DNA of 64,000 bases from AP-15 sp963789025 (GTDB taxonomy: Bacteria > Pseudomonadota > Alphaproteobacteria > ATCC43930 > CGMCC-115725), in assembly GCA_963789025.1 (NCBI GenBank), contig CAWBIT010000013.1:1-64000 (forward strand), read 5' to 3'. The notes under the pieces were generated by a model that had not been told where the DNA came from, made no database searches, and saw only the letters and a list, made by a program, of their open reading frames with translations. Position 1 is the stretch's first letter, and each line of letters begins with the position of its first letter. The position numbers and the translations under genes are program-made. Of this stretch, positions 1-10,304 are shown piece by piece.

Positions 1-1544
<1,544 letters not shown>

Positions 1545-1624
1545 CAAACCGCCGCGCATAGCGGCAAGACCCCTGACGGCCTCAACAGACACTTCTTCTT
1601 TGTCACATGACAACCGATTGCCGG

Positions 1625-1740
1625 CCTGGTGGCCATAGCGAGGGGCCAAACACCCGATCCCATCCCGAACTCGGCCGTGAAAACCCTCAGCGCCGATGGT
1701 ACTGCACCTCAAGGTGCGGAAGAGTAGGTCGCCGCCAGGC
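1625..1740 (+). rRNA. 5S ribosomal RNA
   Basis: About 116 nt lie 80 nt downstream of the 23S end. They contain the typical 5S blocks 'cccgatcccatcccgaactc' and 'gaagagtaggtcgccgccag', and the two ends are complementary (cctggtggc with gccgccagg). No tRNA follows, although many alphaproteobacterial rrn operons carry an initiator tRNA there. Confidence 0.95.
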
Positions 1741-1805
1741 CCGCAATCCCAACTCTCTCAGCCTTCCCGCACCGCAGAAAAACTGCCCAACATCCAGGAC
1801 TTACA

Positions 1806-1834
1806 CCGCTGGCGCATTGTGCCGTTGCCAGCGG
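1806..1834 (+). terminator. hairpin after the rRNA operon
   Basis: An 8-bp perfect stem (ccgctggc / gccagcgg) closes a 13-nt loop about 65 nt after the 5S gene. There is no good T-run, so a terminator role is inferred only from position. Confidence 0.35.
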
Positions 1835-1977
1835 CATTTGCCGTTGCGCGCGAAATTTAGATTGGTTAATCTCGCATCAGTTAACGTCCGCGAGATAGGC
1901 ATTTTACTGCGGCGGGACCAAGTGCGTCTCGTCGAGGGGGGTGCCGACATCGACCAGGACATCATGGGAGGATCGCT

Positions 1978-3693
1978 ATGAACCGCCGCTTTGAGTTTGG
2001 CGTGTTATGGGTCGTTTTGCTCGCCGCCGCGCTGCTCGGGAGCAGCCCGGTCTCGGCGGCAAGCAGTTGTACGGGTCTGATGAACCTGTCATTACCCGAC
2101 GCGGTGATCACTGCTGCCCAGTCGGTCACTGGTGGGTCATTCAACACGCCCCCCGGCTGCACCACCGGTAGCGCGGGTTGCACTACGAATACCGGGCTCC
2201 CGCCGTTCTGCCGTGTTGCAGGCACTGCGAAGCCGACGAACGATTCGATCATCAATTTCGAGGTCTGGATACCGACGGATGCCAGCTTCAACGGCAAATA
2301 TGAACAGCTGGGATGTGGCGGGTTCTGCGGCAGCATCGGCTACAGTGGTCTCGCCAACGCGATCACGCGTGGCTACGCCAGCGCCGCGACGGACGACGGC
2401 AGTCAGGCCGGGGGGCAACCGACCTTTGCTCTAGGCCACCCCGAGAAAATTGTCGATTTTGGGTATCGAGCGCTCAAGGAGACGACCGACAAATCCAAAG
2501 CCATCATCAAGACGTTCGCGGGCAAGGGGCCGCGCGTTTCCTATTTCAACGGCTGCTCGGATGGCGGTCGCGAGGCGTTGATGGAAGCGCAGCGCTACCC
2601 GGACGACTTCGACGGCATCATCGTAGGGTCGCCGGCCAACTTCTGGACGCATCTCTTCGCGGGATTTGTTTGGAACGAGCAGGCACTTCTCGATGACGCA
2701 GCGAGCTACATTCCACCGAGCCTTCTGCCGGTGCTGAGCAACGCCGCGCGGGCCCAATGTGCCGGCCAGGATGGCGGCGTGAAGACGGATTTGTTCTTGA
2801 ACGATCCGCGGGATTGTCATTTCGATCCGGCTTCCGTCCAATGCGTAGCGGGCCAAGATCCCACCACTTGCCTATCTGCAGCGCAGGTCACAGCGGCTCG
2901 GAAGATTTATCGCGGTCCTTACAATCCGCAGACGGGTGAACTGATCTTCCCCGGCTATGAGCCGGGTAGCGAAGCCAATCCGGCCAATTGGCCGGATTGG
3001 ATCATTGGCGCATCCCGCGCTGCCGACTTGTCCAACACTCTTGCGCAGGGGCAAGCACTGCAGCAATTCTTCGGAAATGGGTTCTTCGCGGATTTTGTGT
3101 TTCAGTCCCCGAGTTTTGACTTTCACACCCTCAACTTCACCAGCGATGTCGACCTCGCCGATGACGAGTTAGCAGCCACCATTAACTCGACCAATCCCGA
3201 CCTCGGGCCGTTCAAGGCGCATGGCGCCAAAATGATCCATTATGTGGGGTGGGCCAATTCGGCGATCGCGCCGATCAACAGCGTCAACTATTACAACGAC
3301 GTAACGGCCGCGCTGTCGAGTGAGGCTCGCCGCGATCATGACGGCGGCTCGCTGGAAGAAATCCAGGAATTCTACCGCCTCTTCATGGTCCCGGGGATGG
3401 CGCATTGTGGCGGTGGAGACGGACCAAACGCCTTCGGAAACGGCGTAAATGCGCCGGTCGTCGATGCGGACCACGACCTTTTAAAAGCTCTCGAGCGCTG
3501 GGTGGAGCAGGGAGTCGCTCCAGACAAGATCATTGCGACGCATTACGTGAACAACAATCCGGCAAGCGGTGTCCAGTTCCAGCGGCCGCTCTGCCCCTTC
3601 CCGCAGGTTGCGCGGTACAAAGTTGGCGATACGACAAATGCTGCCAACTTCGAATGCGTTACGGACGAGCGGGACCCCGATCCGAGAGACTAA
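1978..3693 (+). CDS. exported tannase / feruloyl esterase family protein
   Basis: This 571-residue protein is of tannase family length. Residues 1-28 look like a signal peptide ending SAAS. The nucleophile elbow G-C-S-D-G-G (Ser194) and the C-terminal G-M-A-H-C-G-G-G block supply the serine and histidine of the triad, and the many cysteines fit the disulfide-linked Cys pair known in the family. It probably hydrolyses ester bonds of plant phenolics outside the cytoplasm; the exact substrate cannot be read. A clear GGAGGA site lies 6 nt before the ATG. Its last 35 bases overlap the convergent malic enzyme gene. It is the first gene after the rRNA operon. Confidence 0.85.
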   Translation: MNRRFEFGVLWVVLLAAALLGSSPVSAASSCTGLMNLSLPDAVITAAQSVTGGSFNTPPGCTTGSAGCTTNTGLPPFCRVAGTAKPTNDSIINFEVWIPTDASFNGKYEQLGCGGFCGSIGYSGLANAITRGYASAATDDGSQAGGQPTFALGHPEKIVDFGYRALKETTDKSKAIIKTFAGKGPRVSYFNGCSDGGREALMEAQRYPDDFDGIIVGSPANFWTHLFAGFVWNEQALLDDAASYIPPSLLPVLSNAARAQCAGQDGGVKTDLFLNDPRDCHFDPASVQCVAGQDPTTCLSAAQVTAARKIYRGPYNPQTGELIFPGYEPGSEANPANWPDWIIGASRAADLSNTLAQGQALQQFFGNGFFADFVFQSPSFDFHTLNFTSDVDLADDELAATINSTNPDLGPFKAHGAKMIHYVGWANSAIAPINSVNYYNDVTAALSSEARRDHDGGSLEEIQEFYRLFMVPGMAHCGGGDGPNAFGNGVNAPVVDADHDLLKALERWVEQGVAPDKIIATHYVNNNPASGVQFQRPLCPFPQVARYKVGDTTNAANFECVTDERDPDPRD

Positions 3694-5443
3694 AACTCTG
3701 ATCCGCGCGCGGCGAGATCGGGGCTTCTCTCGGAAGCGCCGATCTCGACCGGCGATACGGCCGATAGACCGGGCTCCACATTTTGCGTGCGATCAGCACA
3801 TCGAGTTCCGCGTCGTCGAACGGCTCACACTGCCCTTCCGCGCGAGCCTGGCGGGCAACCGCTTGGGCGACGGCGAACGCCACCTCGCGCAGTTGCGCCA
3901 CCGGGGGCAGCAGAGAAGCCTGCGCATCCCGCGCGGCGGGTGAGACATCGGCCAGGACCTTGGCGGCGGCGACAACCATGCCGTCGGTCACCCGCCTGGC
4001 TCTTACGGCCAGGACGCCCAGACCAATGCCGGGAAAGACATAGGCGTTGTTCGTCTGGTCGACCGCGACAGATCGTCCGTCGCGCACAACCGGCGGGAAC
4101 GGACTACCCGTGCCGATCACTGCGCGTCCCTCGGTCCATGCCGTCAGCTCTTGCGGCGTCGCCTCGGAACGGGAGGTTGGGTTCGAGAGCGGGAAGACGA
4201 TCGGACGTGCCACCGCCGATGCCATTTTGCGGATCATGTCTTTAGTAAAAATGCCGGGCTGACCGGAAACCCCGATCAGCACGGTAGGTTTGGCATTGGC
4301 GACGACGTCGGCCAGTGCGATCGTATCGGCGCGCGGGCGCCGCCAATTCGCGACGGCGTCGGGGCTCTGCGCGAAAGGCCGTTGAAAATCGAGGACACCC
4401 GGCATGCCTTCAACGAGCAAGCCGTCCCGGTCGATGGCATAGAAGCGGCGGCGCGCTTCGCCCTCGGGCAGGCCCGCTTCGATCATGACCCGCAGCAGCA
4501 AATTTGCAATGCCGATCCCCGCCGAACCCGCGCCGACGATTGCGATCCGCTGGTCGCGGATCGGCTGACCGGTCAACTTGACCGCGGCGAGCAGGGTGCC
4601 GGCGGCTACTGCGGCGGTGCCTTGAATATCGTCATTGAAGGTACAGAGCCGGTCGCGGTAGCGCTGCAGCATGCGCCCGGCATTGGCGCGGGCGAAATCC
4701 TCCCATTGCAGCAACGCATGCGGCCAGCGTTCCTGAACGGCATTGACAAAGCTTTCGACGAAATCGTCGTAATCCCGGCCGCGCACGCGCTCGTGCCGCC
4801 ATCCGATATAAATCGGGTCGGCGAGACGCTCTTTGTTGTCGGTCCCGACATCGAGCAGGACCGGCAAGGTGGTGGACGGATGGAGACCGGCGCAGGCGGT
4901 GTAGAGCGACAATTTGCCGATCGGGATGCCCATGCCATCGGCGCCCTGGTCTCCCAGACCGAGGATGCGCTCGCCATCGCTGACGACAATGGCCTCCACG
5001 TTGTCGAAGCGGGGATGCGCCAGGATTTCCTTGATCCGGTCGCGCTGCGCCCAGCTCAGAAACAACCCGCGCGGATAATGCCAATAATGGCTGAAGGTCT
5101 GGCATCCCTCGCCGACCGTCGGGGTGTAGACGAGAGGGAGCATTTCTTCGAGATTTTGCGTCAGCAGCGCGTAAAACAGCGTCTCGTTCGCATCCTGCAA
5201 TCCTCGCAGGAAGACATAGCGGTCGAGATCGCCGGCGAGCTTGCGCATTGCCTGGAGACGCCGGGCCGACTGCACTTCCAAGGTTCCGAGATGAGGCGGC
5301 AAGAGGCCGTGCAGCGCAAAGGCGGTTCGCTCTTCGTCGGTAAAGGCGGTCCCTTTGTTCAGCATCGGGTTGGTGAGCAGCGCCGTCCCTTCGAGCTCGG
5401 TCTCGACGAAATCCGCTTGCGCGGTCCGGCCCTCATCAGTCAT
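3659..5443 (-). CDS. maeA: NAD-dependent malic enzyme
   Basis: This 594-residue protein has the full order of malic enzyme motifs: catalytic-Tyr block Y-T-P-T-V-G-E-G (106-113), G-I-P-I-G-K with the catalytic Lys near 177, metal-binding F-N-D-D-I-Q-G-T (269-276) and the NAD fold I-V-G-A-G-S-A-G-I-G (302-311). It decarboxylates malate to pyruvate with reduction of NAD(P). The size and Y-T-P-T block match the single-domain MaeA/SfcA type rather than the phosphotransacetylase-fused MaeB type; cofactor choice is inferred. The C-terminal 20 or so residues are Arg/Ser-rich and overlap the tannase end, so the original stop may have been lost. A small gene ends 15 nt upstream. Confidence 0.93.
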   Translation of the reverse strand: MTDEGRTAQADFVETELEGTALLTNPMLNKGTAFTDEERTAFALHGLLPPHLGTLEVQSARRLQAMRKLAGDLDRYVFLRGLQDANETLFYALLTQNLEEMLPLVYTPTVGEGCQTFSHYWHYPRGLFLSWAQRDRIKEILAHPRFDNVEAIVVSDGERILGLGDQGADGMGIPIGKLSLYTACAGLHPSTTLPVLLDVGTDNKERLADPIYIGWRHERVRGRDYDDFVESFVNAVQERWPHALLQWEDFARANAGRMLQRYRDRLCTFNDDIQGTAAVAAGTLLAAVKLTGQPIRDQRIAIVGAGSAGIGIANLLLRVMIEAGLPEGEARRRFYAIDRDGLLVEGMPGVLDFQRPFAQSPDAVANWRRPRADTIALADVVANAKPTVLIGVSGQPGIFTKDMIRKMASAVARPIVFPLSNPTSRSEATPQELTAWTEGRAVIGTGSPFPPVVRDGRSVAVDQTNNAYVFPGIGLGVLAVRARRVTDGMVVAAAKVLADVSPAARDAQASLLPPVAQLREVAFAVAQAVARQARAEGQCEPFDDAELDVLIARKMWSPVYRPYRRSRSALPREAPISPRADQSFSLSDRGPARP

Positions 5444-5458
5444 GCGATGCGCCCCTGC

Positions 5459-5740
5459 TCAACGCCTCGGATTGGTCCGCGCCAACTCGATCACCTCGTC
5501 GTCGCGGCGAGGCGGGGCAGGAGCCTCCGATTGCCGCACTGATATCACCCGCCAGGTCGAGACGCCGCCTTGGTGGCGCAGGACAGCGTCACCCGATGAC
5601 TCGAGATGAACCCGATCAGCCCGACATCGAACGTTCCCACCGTAGGGCAAGCCCTCGAGAATGGCCGAATCCGCGGTCAGGGCTTCCGAGCCGTCTCCTC
5701 TGAGCCATTGCAGGGCCAGTATCCGCCACAGCGAACGCAT
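5459..5740 (-). CDS. small hypothetical protein upstream of maeA
   Basis: This 93-residue frame starts M-R-S-L-W-R-I-L. It is chosen because a strong GAGGAGGGG ribosome site lies about 6 nt before this ATG (complement of 5746-5754), while the longer frame to 5866 has no such site. It ends 15 nt before maeA on the same strand, so the two are probably co-transcribed. The sequence has a hydrophobic start, no cysteine pattern and no family I recognise. A regulatory or accessory role with malic enzyme is only a guess. Confidence 0.5.
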   Translation of the reverse strand: MRSLWRILALQWLRGDGSEALTADSAILEGLPYGGNVRCRADRVHLESSGDAVLRHQGGVSTWRVISVRQSEAPAPPRRDDEVIELARTNPRR

Positions 5741-5881
5741 CGGGTCCCCTCCTCGGTGATGGCGCCCCATCAAGACCGAGGAAACGGGCCGGAATATGGC
5801 AGTGCCGCGGCATTGTGCTATCACCAGCAATGACGATCGGCCCCAATCTTCCGCGATCTTCCGCACAATAAGGGTATTGCG

Positions 5882-6812
5882 ATGGCATTGCTGTTCCGCT
5901 CCTCAGTCGATTCCGAGGCGCGCTGGAAGCCGCAGCTGGCCCGGCTGATGCCGCAGCTCGAGGTGCGGATATGGCCCGAGATCGGCGATCCGGCGGAGAT
6001 CGATTACGCGCTGGTCTGGCGGCCCGAGCCCGGATTGCTGGCGTCGCTGCCGAAGCTCAAGCTGATCCTCTCCCTCGGCGCCGGGGTCGACCACATCCTC
6101 ACCGACCCCCATTTGCCGCGCGGCGTGCCGATCGTCCGCCTCGTTGATCCATACATGACGGACGCTATGAGCGAGTACGTCGTCCTTCAGGTGCTGCGGC
6201 TGCATCGCCAAGACCTCGATTATCGCGCCCAGCAGGAAAGACGGATCTGGCTCGAGCTCGGCCAGAAGAACGCAGCCGAGCGCCGTGTCGGCATTCTCGG
6301 CTTCGGCGAGCTCGGACAGGATGCCGCCCGCAAGCTCGAGGGATTGGGTTTCGCCGTCGCGCTATGGGGAAGGCGGCAAAGAACGGTCGAGGGGCTGCGG
6401 GGCTATGCCGGCAGCGCCGGCCTGTCCGTTCTGCTCGGCCGAAGCCTGATTCTCGTCTGCCTGTTGCCTGTGACCGCCGAAACGGAAGGGATATTGAACG
6501 CTAGCACGTTTGCCATGCTGCCGAAGGGGGCGGCGCTGATCAACGCCGCCCGCGGGCGGCATCTGATCGAAGAGGATCTGCTCGCGGCCCTTGCCTCCGG
6601 CCGGCTTTCGGCCGCCGTGCTCGAACGTCTTTCGTGACGAGCCGTTACCCCCGGGGCATCCCTTCTGGCGCCATCCGCGCATCGTCGTGACGCCGCATGT
6701 CGCCGCTGCAACCCACCCCGCGACCGCCGCCCCGATCATCCTCGACAACATCCGCCGCTTCGAAGCAGGCCTGCCATTGTTGAACCAGGTCGATCCGGCA
6801 CAAGGGTATTGA
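5882..6812 (+). pseudogene. frameshifted D-2-hydroxyacid dehydrogenase (GhrA-like)
   Basis: The frame from 5882 encodes 251 residues of a glyoxylate/hydroxypyruvate reductase A type enzyme: N-terminal substrate lobe, the nucleotide fold G-I-L-G-F-G-E-L-G (137-145) and the N-A-A-R-G block with the catalytic Arg. It stops at 6637. The rest of the protein (V-F-R-D-E-P-L-P ... T-P-H-V-A-A with the catalytic His) continues in another frame to 6812. One extra base in 'ctcgaacgtc' near 6621-6630 explains the break. Together the two frames give the full family length of about 310 residues. Either a recent one-base insertion has disabled the gene or the base is a sequencing error. Confidence 0.85.
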
Positions 6813-6866
6813 GGAATTGACAGTGGACACGAGCTTAGCTAATTAGATGGCTAAGCTGAGGTATCT

Positions 6867-7100
6867 ATGGACGACATCATTTCGATCCACGCCGCCAAGA
6901 CCCATCTCTCGCAGCTCATCGCGCGAGTAGAGGCTGGGGAGGTGATCACGATCGCTCGCGGCAAAACACCAGTCGCTAAGCTGGTCCCAATCAACCGCAA
7001 AGGCAAACGAGAATTCGGGGCAATGCGGGGTAAGTTCAGTGTCGGGCCGGAATTCTTCGAGCCACTCCCAAACGACGAACTCGATCTGTGGGAGCAATAG
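6867..7100 (+). CDS. Phd/YefM-type antitoxin
   Basis: This 77-residue protein begins I-S-I-H-A-A-K-T-H-L-S-Q-L-I, followed by G-E-V-I-T-I-A-R-G-K-T-P-V-A-K-L-V-P, the classic Phd/YefM fold that binds DNA and caps a toxin with its C-terminal tail. It is directly followed, after 3 nt, by a PIN-domain toxin gene, so the pair forms one toxin-antitoxin operon. Repression of its own promoter is expected from the family. Start: ATG with an upstream 'gctgagg' site. Confidence 0.9.
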   Translation: MDDIISIHAAKTHLSQLIARVEAGEVITIARGKTPVAKLVPINRKGKREFGAMRGKFSVGPEFFEPLPNDELDLWEQ

Positions 7101-7103
7101 CGA

Positions 7104-7490
7104 GTGCGGCTGCTATTGGACACGCACGCGTTGATCTGGTGGCTCCTCGGCGATCCTGGGCTATCTCGAAATGCGAGGGCGGGTATCGCCGATAGCGACA
7201 ATGAGGTGTTCATCAGCGCGGTATCCGCTTGGGAGATCTCTACGAAATACCGGATCGGTAAACTGCCCGCGGCAGGGATTTTTGCGGCTGATGTCGCCGG
7301 GGCAGCGGCAAGTCAGGGTTTTGACGAGTTGCCGATCAACCTCCAGCACGGACAACTAGCCGGCAGTCTGCCCGGTCCGCATCGCGATCCGTTCGACCGA
7401 ATGCTGGCCGCTCAGGCACTCCTGTCGGACCTCGTGCTCGTCTCGAACGAGACGGTGTTCGAGCGCTATGGGGTCCGCCGCCTGTGGTAA
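7104..7490 (+). CDS. PIN-domain toxin, VapC family
   Basis: This 128-residue protein has a GTG start. The first acidic residue of the PIN active site is Asp6 in L-L-L-D-T-H-A-L-I-W-W. Further acidic positions lie in S-A-W-E-I-S and in H-R-D-P-F-D-R-M-L-A-A-Q-A. Enzymes of this family are Mg-dependent RNases that cut tRNA or rRNA; the target here is unknown. The gene is intact and paired with the upstream Phd-type antitoxin. Confidence 0.9.
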   Translation: MRLLLDTHALIWWLLGDPGLSRNARAGIADSDNEVFISAVSAWEISTKYRIGKLPAAGIFAADVAGAAASQGFDELPINLQHGQLAGSLPGPHRDPFDRMLAAQALLSDLVLVSNETVFERYGVRRLW

Positions 7491-7540
7491 GCTTAACCGA
7501 GCCTTTGGGCAGGTGGGCGTAGGCGGCGCGGAGGGCGGTC

Positions 7541-7610
7541 AAGGATTAAGGGTCGGTGCCGAGCTTTGCTTCCTTGCCGAAAGTCGGCGCGACCTGGATG
7601 CTCGAAGCGC
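7541..7610 (-). pseudogene. fragment of an Ldh-family dehydrogenase gene
   Basis: About 70 bases are almost identical to 15088-15157 inside the intact Ldh-family gene of this window. Read on the minus strand they encode A-S-S-I-Q-V-A-P-T-F-G-K-E-A-K-L-G-T-D-P before a stop. No other part of that gene is present here. It is a short duplicated or transferred scrap between VapC and the restriction remnants. Confidence 0.75.
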
Positions 7611-7696
7611 TGGCGTCGCTGCGTGTCTTCGATCTGCCGATACCGGCACAGCCGAGCGGATCTGGCGCGCCATCCATAAGCACACCTCGGGCTGAG
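7607..7696 (+). pseudogene. possible C-terminal scrap of a xanthine/CO dehydrogenase large subunit
   Basis: Reading the frame of V-F-D-L-P-I-P and then, after one frame change, T-A-E-R-I-W-R-A-I-H gives a string like the C-terminal 'P-A-T-P-E-R-I-W-R-A-I' end of molybdenum hydroxylase large subunits. The fragment is short and frame-broken, so the assignment is tentative. Confidence 0.3.
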
Positions 7697-7847
7697 GTGG
7701 ACCGCGGCCCTCGCCGGTGTAATGGGGTGGCTTGCTAGCGTGCACAGCCGTTGTACTGCTCAGCAGAAAAACTACTTAAAGCAGCACAGCTCGCCACACG
7801 CCATCTCGTCTAGCCGGCTACAACTGGGAAAGACAGAAATTAAATTT

Positions 7848-7930
7848 ATGGTTGGCTTCGCCGAGAGCATTGAAAAGCTTGAATCCGACCTGTGGGAAGC
7901 CGCCGACAATCTTCGGGCTAACTCAAAGCT
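7848..7930 (+). pseudogene. 5' end of hsdM (type I methyltransferase), fused to hsdR
   Basis: From the ATG at 7848 the frame reads I-E-K-L-E-S-D-L-W-E-A-A-D-N-L-R-A-N-S-K-L-T, the hallmark N-terminus of type I HsdM proteins. After about 27 codons the sequence switches without a gap to the middle of hsdR in another frame. The rest of hsdM, any hsdS and the hsdR N-terminus are missing. The seam at about 7925-7933 ('aaagctgac') fits both genes, which points to a deletion through short shared sequence. Confidence 0.85.
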
Positions 7931-9509
7931 GACATTATCGTCATCTCGGACGAGGCGCACCGCACGCAGGGAGGTAAGTTCGTGCGTAACATGCGACTGG
8001 CGCTGCCCAACGCCTCATTCATTGGCTTCACCGGCACTCCGCTTTTCAAGCACGACGAGCTTACGCGCCGCATCTTCGGCAATTATGTCTCCCGCTACGA
8101 CTTCAAGCGCTCCGAGGAAGATCAGTCCACGGGGAAGCTGGTCTACGAAAATCGCGGCGAAAAGCTGGGGCTTGCGCGGCTCGACCTAAACGACCGCATC
8201 GCCGCAAAAGTAGAGGAGGCCGAACTCGACCCCGATCAGACCGCGTTGTTGGAGAAGCTGCTCGGGCAAGACTACAAGATCATCACAGCCGACGACCGCC
8301 TCGACAAGTTGGCTGAGGATTTTGTCGAGCACTGCACGACCCGGTGGGAGAGCGGGAAATCGATGCTCGTGCGCATCGATAAGGTCACGTGCGCTCGGAT
8401 GTTCCAGCGGATCGAACCGCGCTGGCGGGGAAAGCTCGCGCAGGTAAACGCACTCATTCCAGTGAAGGAAGCGGAATTAGCTGAGGCTTTTGACCCAGAT
8501 GTGCGCGAACGATTGGACGGGGTGCTGGATCGGCTGCGTGGTCAGGCGAAATGGATGAGTAGCACGACCATCGAGATCGTCATCAGCGAGGCGCAGAACG
8601 AGGTTCGTGATTTCCAACGCTGGGGGTTCGACATAATCCCTCATCGCATGGTGATGAAGAATGGCTTCCAGACGCCTGACGGGAGGCGCGTAACCGTTGA
8701 AGACGCCTTCAAGGACCCGCAACATCCGTTTCGAATCGCCATCGTGTGCGCGATGTGGCTGACCGGCTTCGATGTGGAGTGCCTCTCGACGCTGTACATT
8801 GACAAGCCGATGAAAGCCCATACCCTGATGCAGGCCATCGCACGCGCCAATCGCGACTATCCTGGCAAGGATTTCGGACTGATTGTCGATTACAACGAGA
8901 TGTTGAAAAGCTTGCGCGCGGCGCTGGCGCAATATGCGATTGGCGATGACGAGGAAGATGGCGAAGGCGACGAGATCGCCGCCCCGGTCGAAGTTCTTGT
9001 TCCCGCGTTGGTTCAAGCCATCGAAACAGCGGAGGCGCATCTAAAGGGATTGGGCTTCGATCCGGTCCGGTTCACGGGGGCCACCGGCTTCACCCGTATC
9101 CAGGCGCTGGGCGACGCGGTGGACGCGGTCTATACCTCCGACGATGCCAAGCGCCGCTTTGAAATCATGGCGCGCCAAGTGTTCATGCGCTTCAAGGCGC
9201 TGCTGATGCAGCCGAGCGTGTTCGCGTATGCCGAGCGCCACGACAACATCGAAGCTACATACAAGAAGCTACAAGAGAAGCGCGACACCGCCGACGTTAC
9301 GCAAGTCCTCAAGGAACTGCACAAGATCGTCAAGGAGGCAATTCAGGCCCAGGCGCCTGGCGAGGACCACGCCGAGGGTCTTTCAGTCGATTTGAGCAGG
9401 ATCGACTTCGAAAAGTTACGCGACGAATTCACACGGAAGGTGCGCCGGAAACATGCCGCTCTCCAGGATATCCGCCAGCTGATAGAAGACAAGCTTGCCC
9501 AGATGCTGG
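7931..9509 (+). pseudogene. central part of hsdR (type I restriction endonuclease)
   Basis: The frame begins D-I-I-V-I-S-D-E-A-H-R-T-Q (helicase motif II) and runs through F-T-G-T-P-L-F (motif III), W-L-T-G-F-D-V and Q-A-I-A-R-A-N-R (motif VI) into the coiled C-terminal domain. A GTG at 7982 could still start translation and gives 539 residues. The N-terminal nuclease and first helicase motif are absent, and the gene is cut after L-I-E-D-K-L-A-Q-M-L by the insertion starting at 9510. The open frame then reads on to 9601 inside the insertion. The missing C-terminus lies at 13768-14249. The protein cannot be a working restriction enzyme. Confidence 0.9.
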
Positions 9510-9563
9510 TAGTGGCCGGTTTTCAGGCCAAGTGGCCGGATTTCGCAATAGGGCACACGCTGC

Positions 9564-10304
9564 TCATGCAGCTTTGGTCGCAAACCGGAGAACGATGTTA
9601 AGCATCATGATAGGCTCCCGACCGGCCGGGCGATCCACCGGAGCGCACACCGCGATGAGATTATTAGGGTTGACGGCAGTCCGGACCGTTGTCGGGGCGA
9701 TCGGCGGCGGCCCTGCGTAACTTGCCTCGATCCGCTGGAGCCAAATCGCGGTTTCAAGTCGAACCGTATACGCGAGCAGACCTGCCACCCGATCTTCGGT
9801 GTAGGGCTCTGTGGCAGTGAAGCGGCCAAGTCCCTTGGGGCCGAGCAAACGCGAACGCACTTGTTTCGGCGTGTCGACGAGCTTCGCCTCCAGGACAAAT
9901 TCAGGCCCAGGGAGCTTGTAACTCTGGGCCCGAATATCCGTCCGCTCAGAATACTTTCCTTTTTTGCGCCGGGATCGGACACGTCCCTCGTTTTCAAAGG
10001 CCACGTGCCACTTGCGGAGGACGTGATCTTCTGGGGTCGCGCGCAGTATATCCTTCACTCGCTCCGTGAGTTCGCCGCTAATCCCCTCCTCGGTTGGAAG
10101 GCATCGGTTTGCATGGGGTCCCGTTTTTCGGGCTTTGCCAAACGCACCAGTCGCGGCGCAGAACTCGGCCCATGTCGACTCCTCCTTCAGAGACAGTTTC
10201 GCAGCGAGCAACGTGGCGACGACGGCTCCGACGAACTTACCCCACATATCAGCGGCGACAGGGTCGAACCCCTGCGTCTCAAGATGCGAGGTAAACGGGA
10301 TCAA
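9564..10304 (-). CDS. PD-(D/E)XK nuclease-like protein, second gene of the cassette
   Basis: This 246-residue protein matches no family I can name. It has the layout of a PD-(D/E)XK nuclease core: an early helix with G-E-L-T-E-R-V (Glu78 and Glu81), then T-D-I (Asp123), and F-V-L-E-A-K-L (Glu139, Lys141) about 15 residues later. A basic stretch R-S-R-R-K-K-G-K precedes the active site. Its ATG overlaps the stop of the methyltransferase gene by 4 nt, so the two are translationally coupled and probably form a restriction-modification pair. The extreme C-terminus approaches the cassette end and may have been shaped by the insertion. Confidence 0.6.
   Translation of the reverse strand: MIPFTSHLETQGFDPVAADMWGKFVGAVVATLLAAKLSLKEESTWAEFCAATGAFGKARKTGPHANRCLPTEEGISGELTERVKDILRATPEDHVLRKWHVAFENEGRVRSRRKKGKYSERTDIRAQSYKLPGPEFVLEAKLVDTPKQVRSRLLGPKGLGRFTATEPYTEDRVAGLLAYTVRLETAIWLQRIEASYAGPPPIAPTTVRTAVNPNNLIAVCAPVDRPAGREPIMMLNIVLRFATKAA

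Noticed and set aside
4151..5542. 463-codon frame on the plus strand
   Set aside because: It is antisense to the malic enzyme gene, has no ribosome site and no family features; a GC-rich shadow frame.
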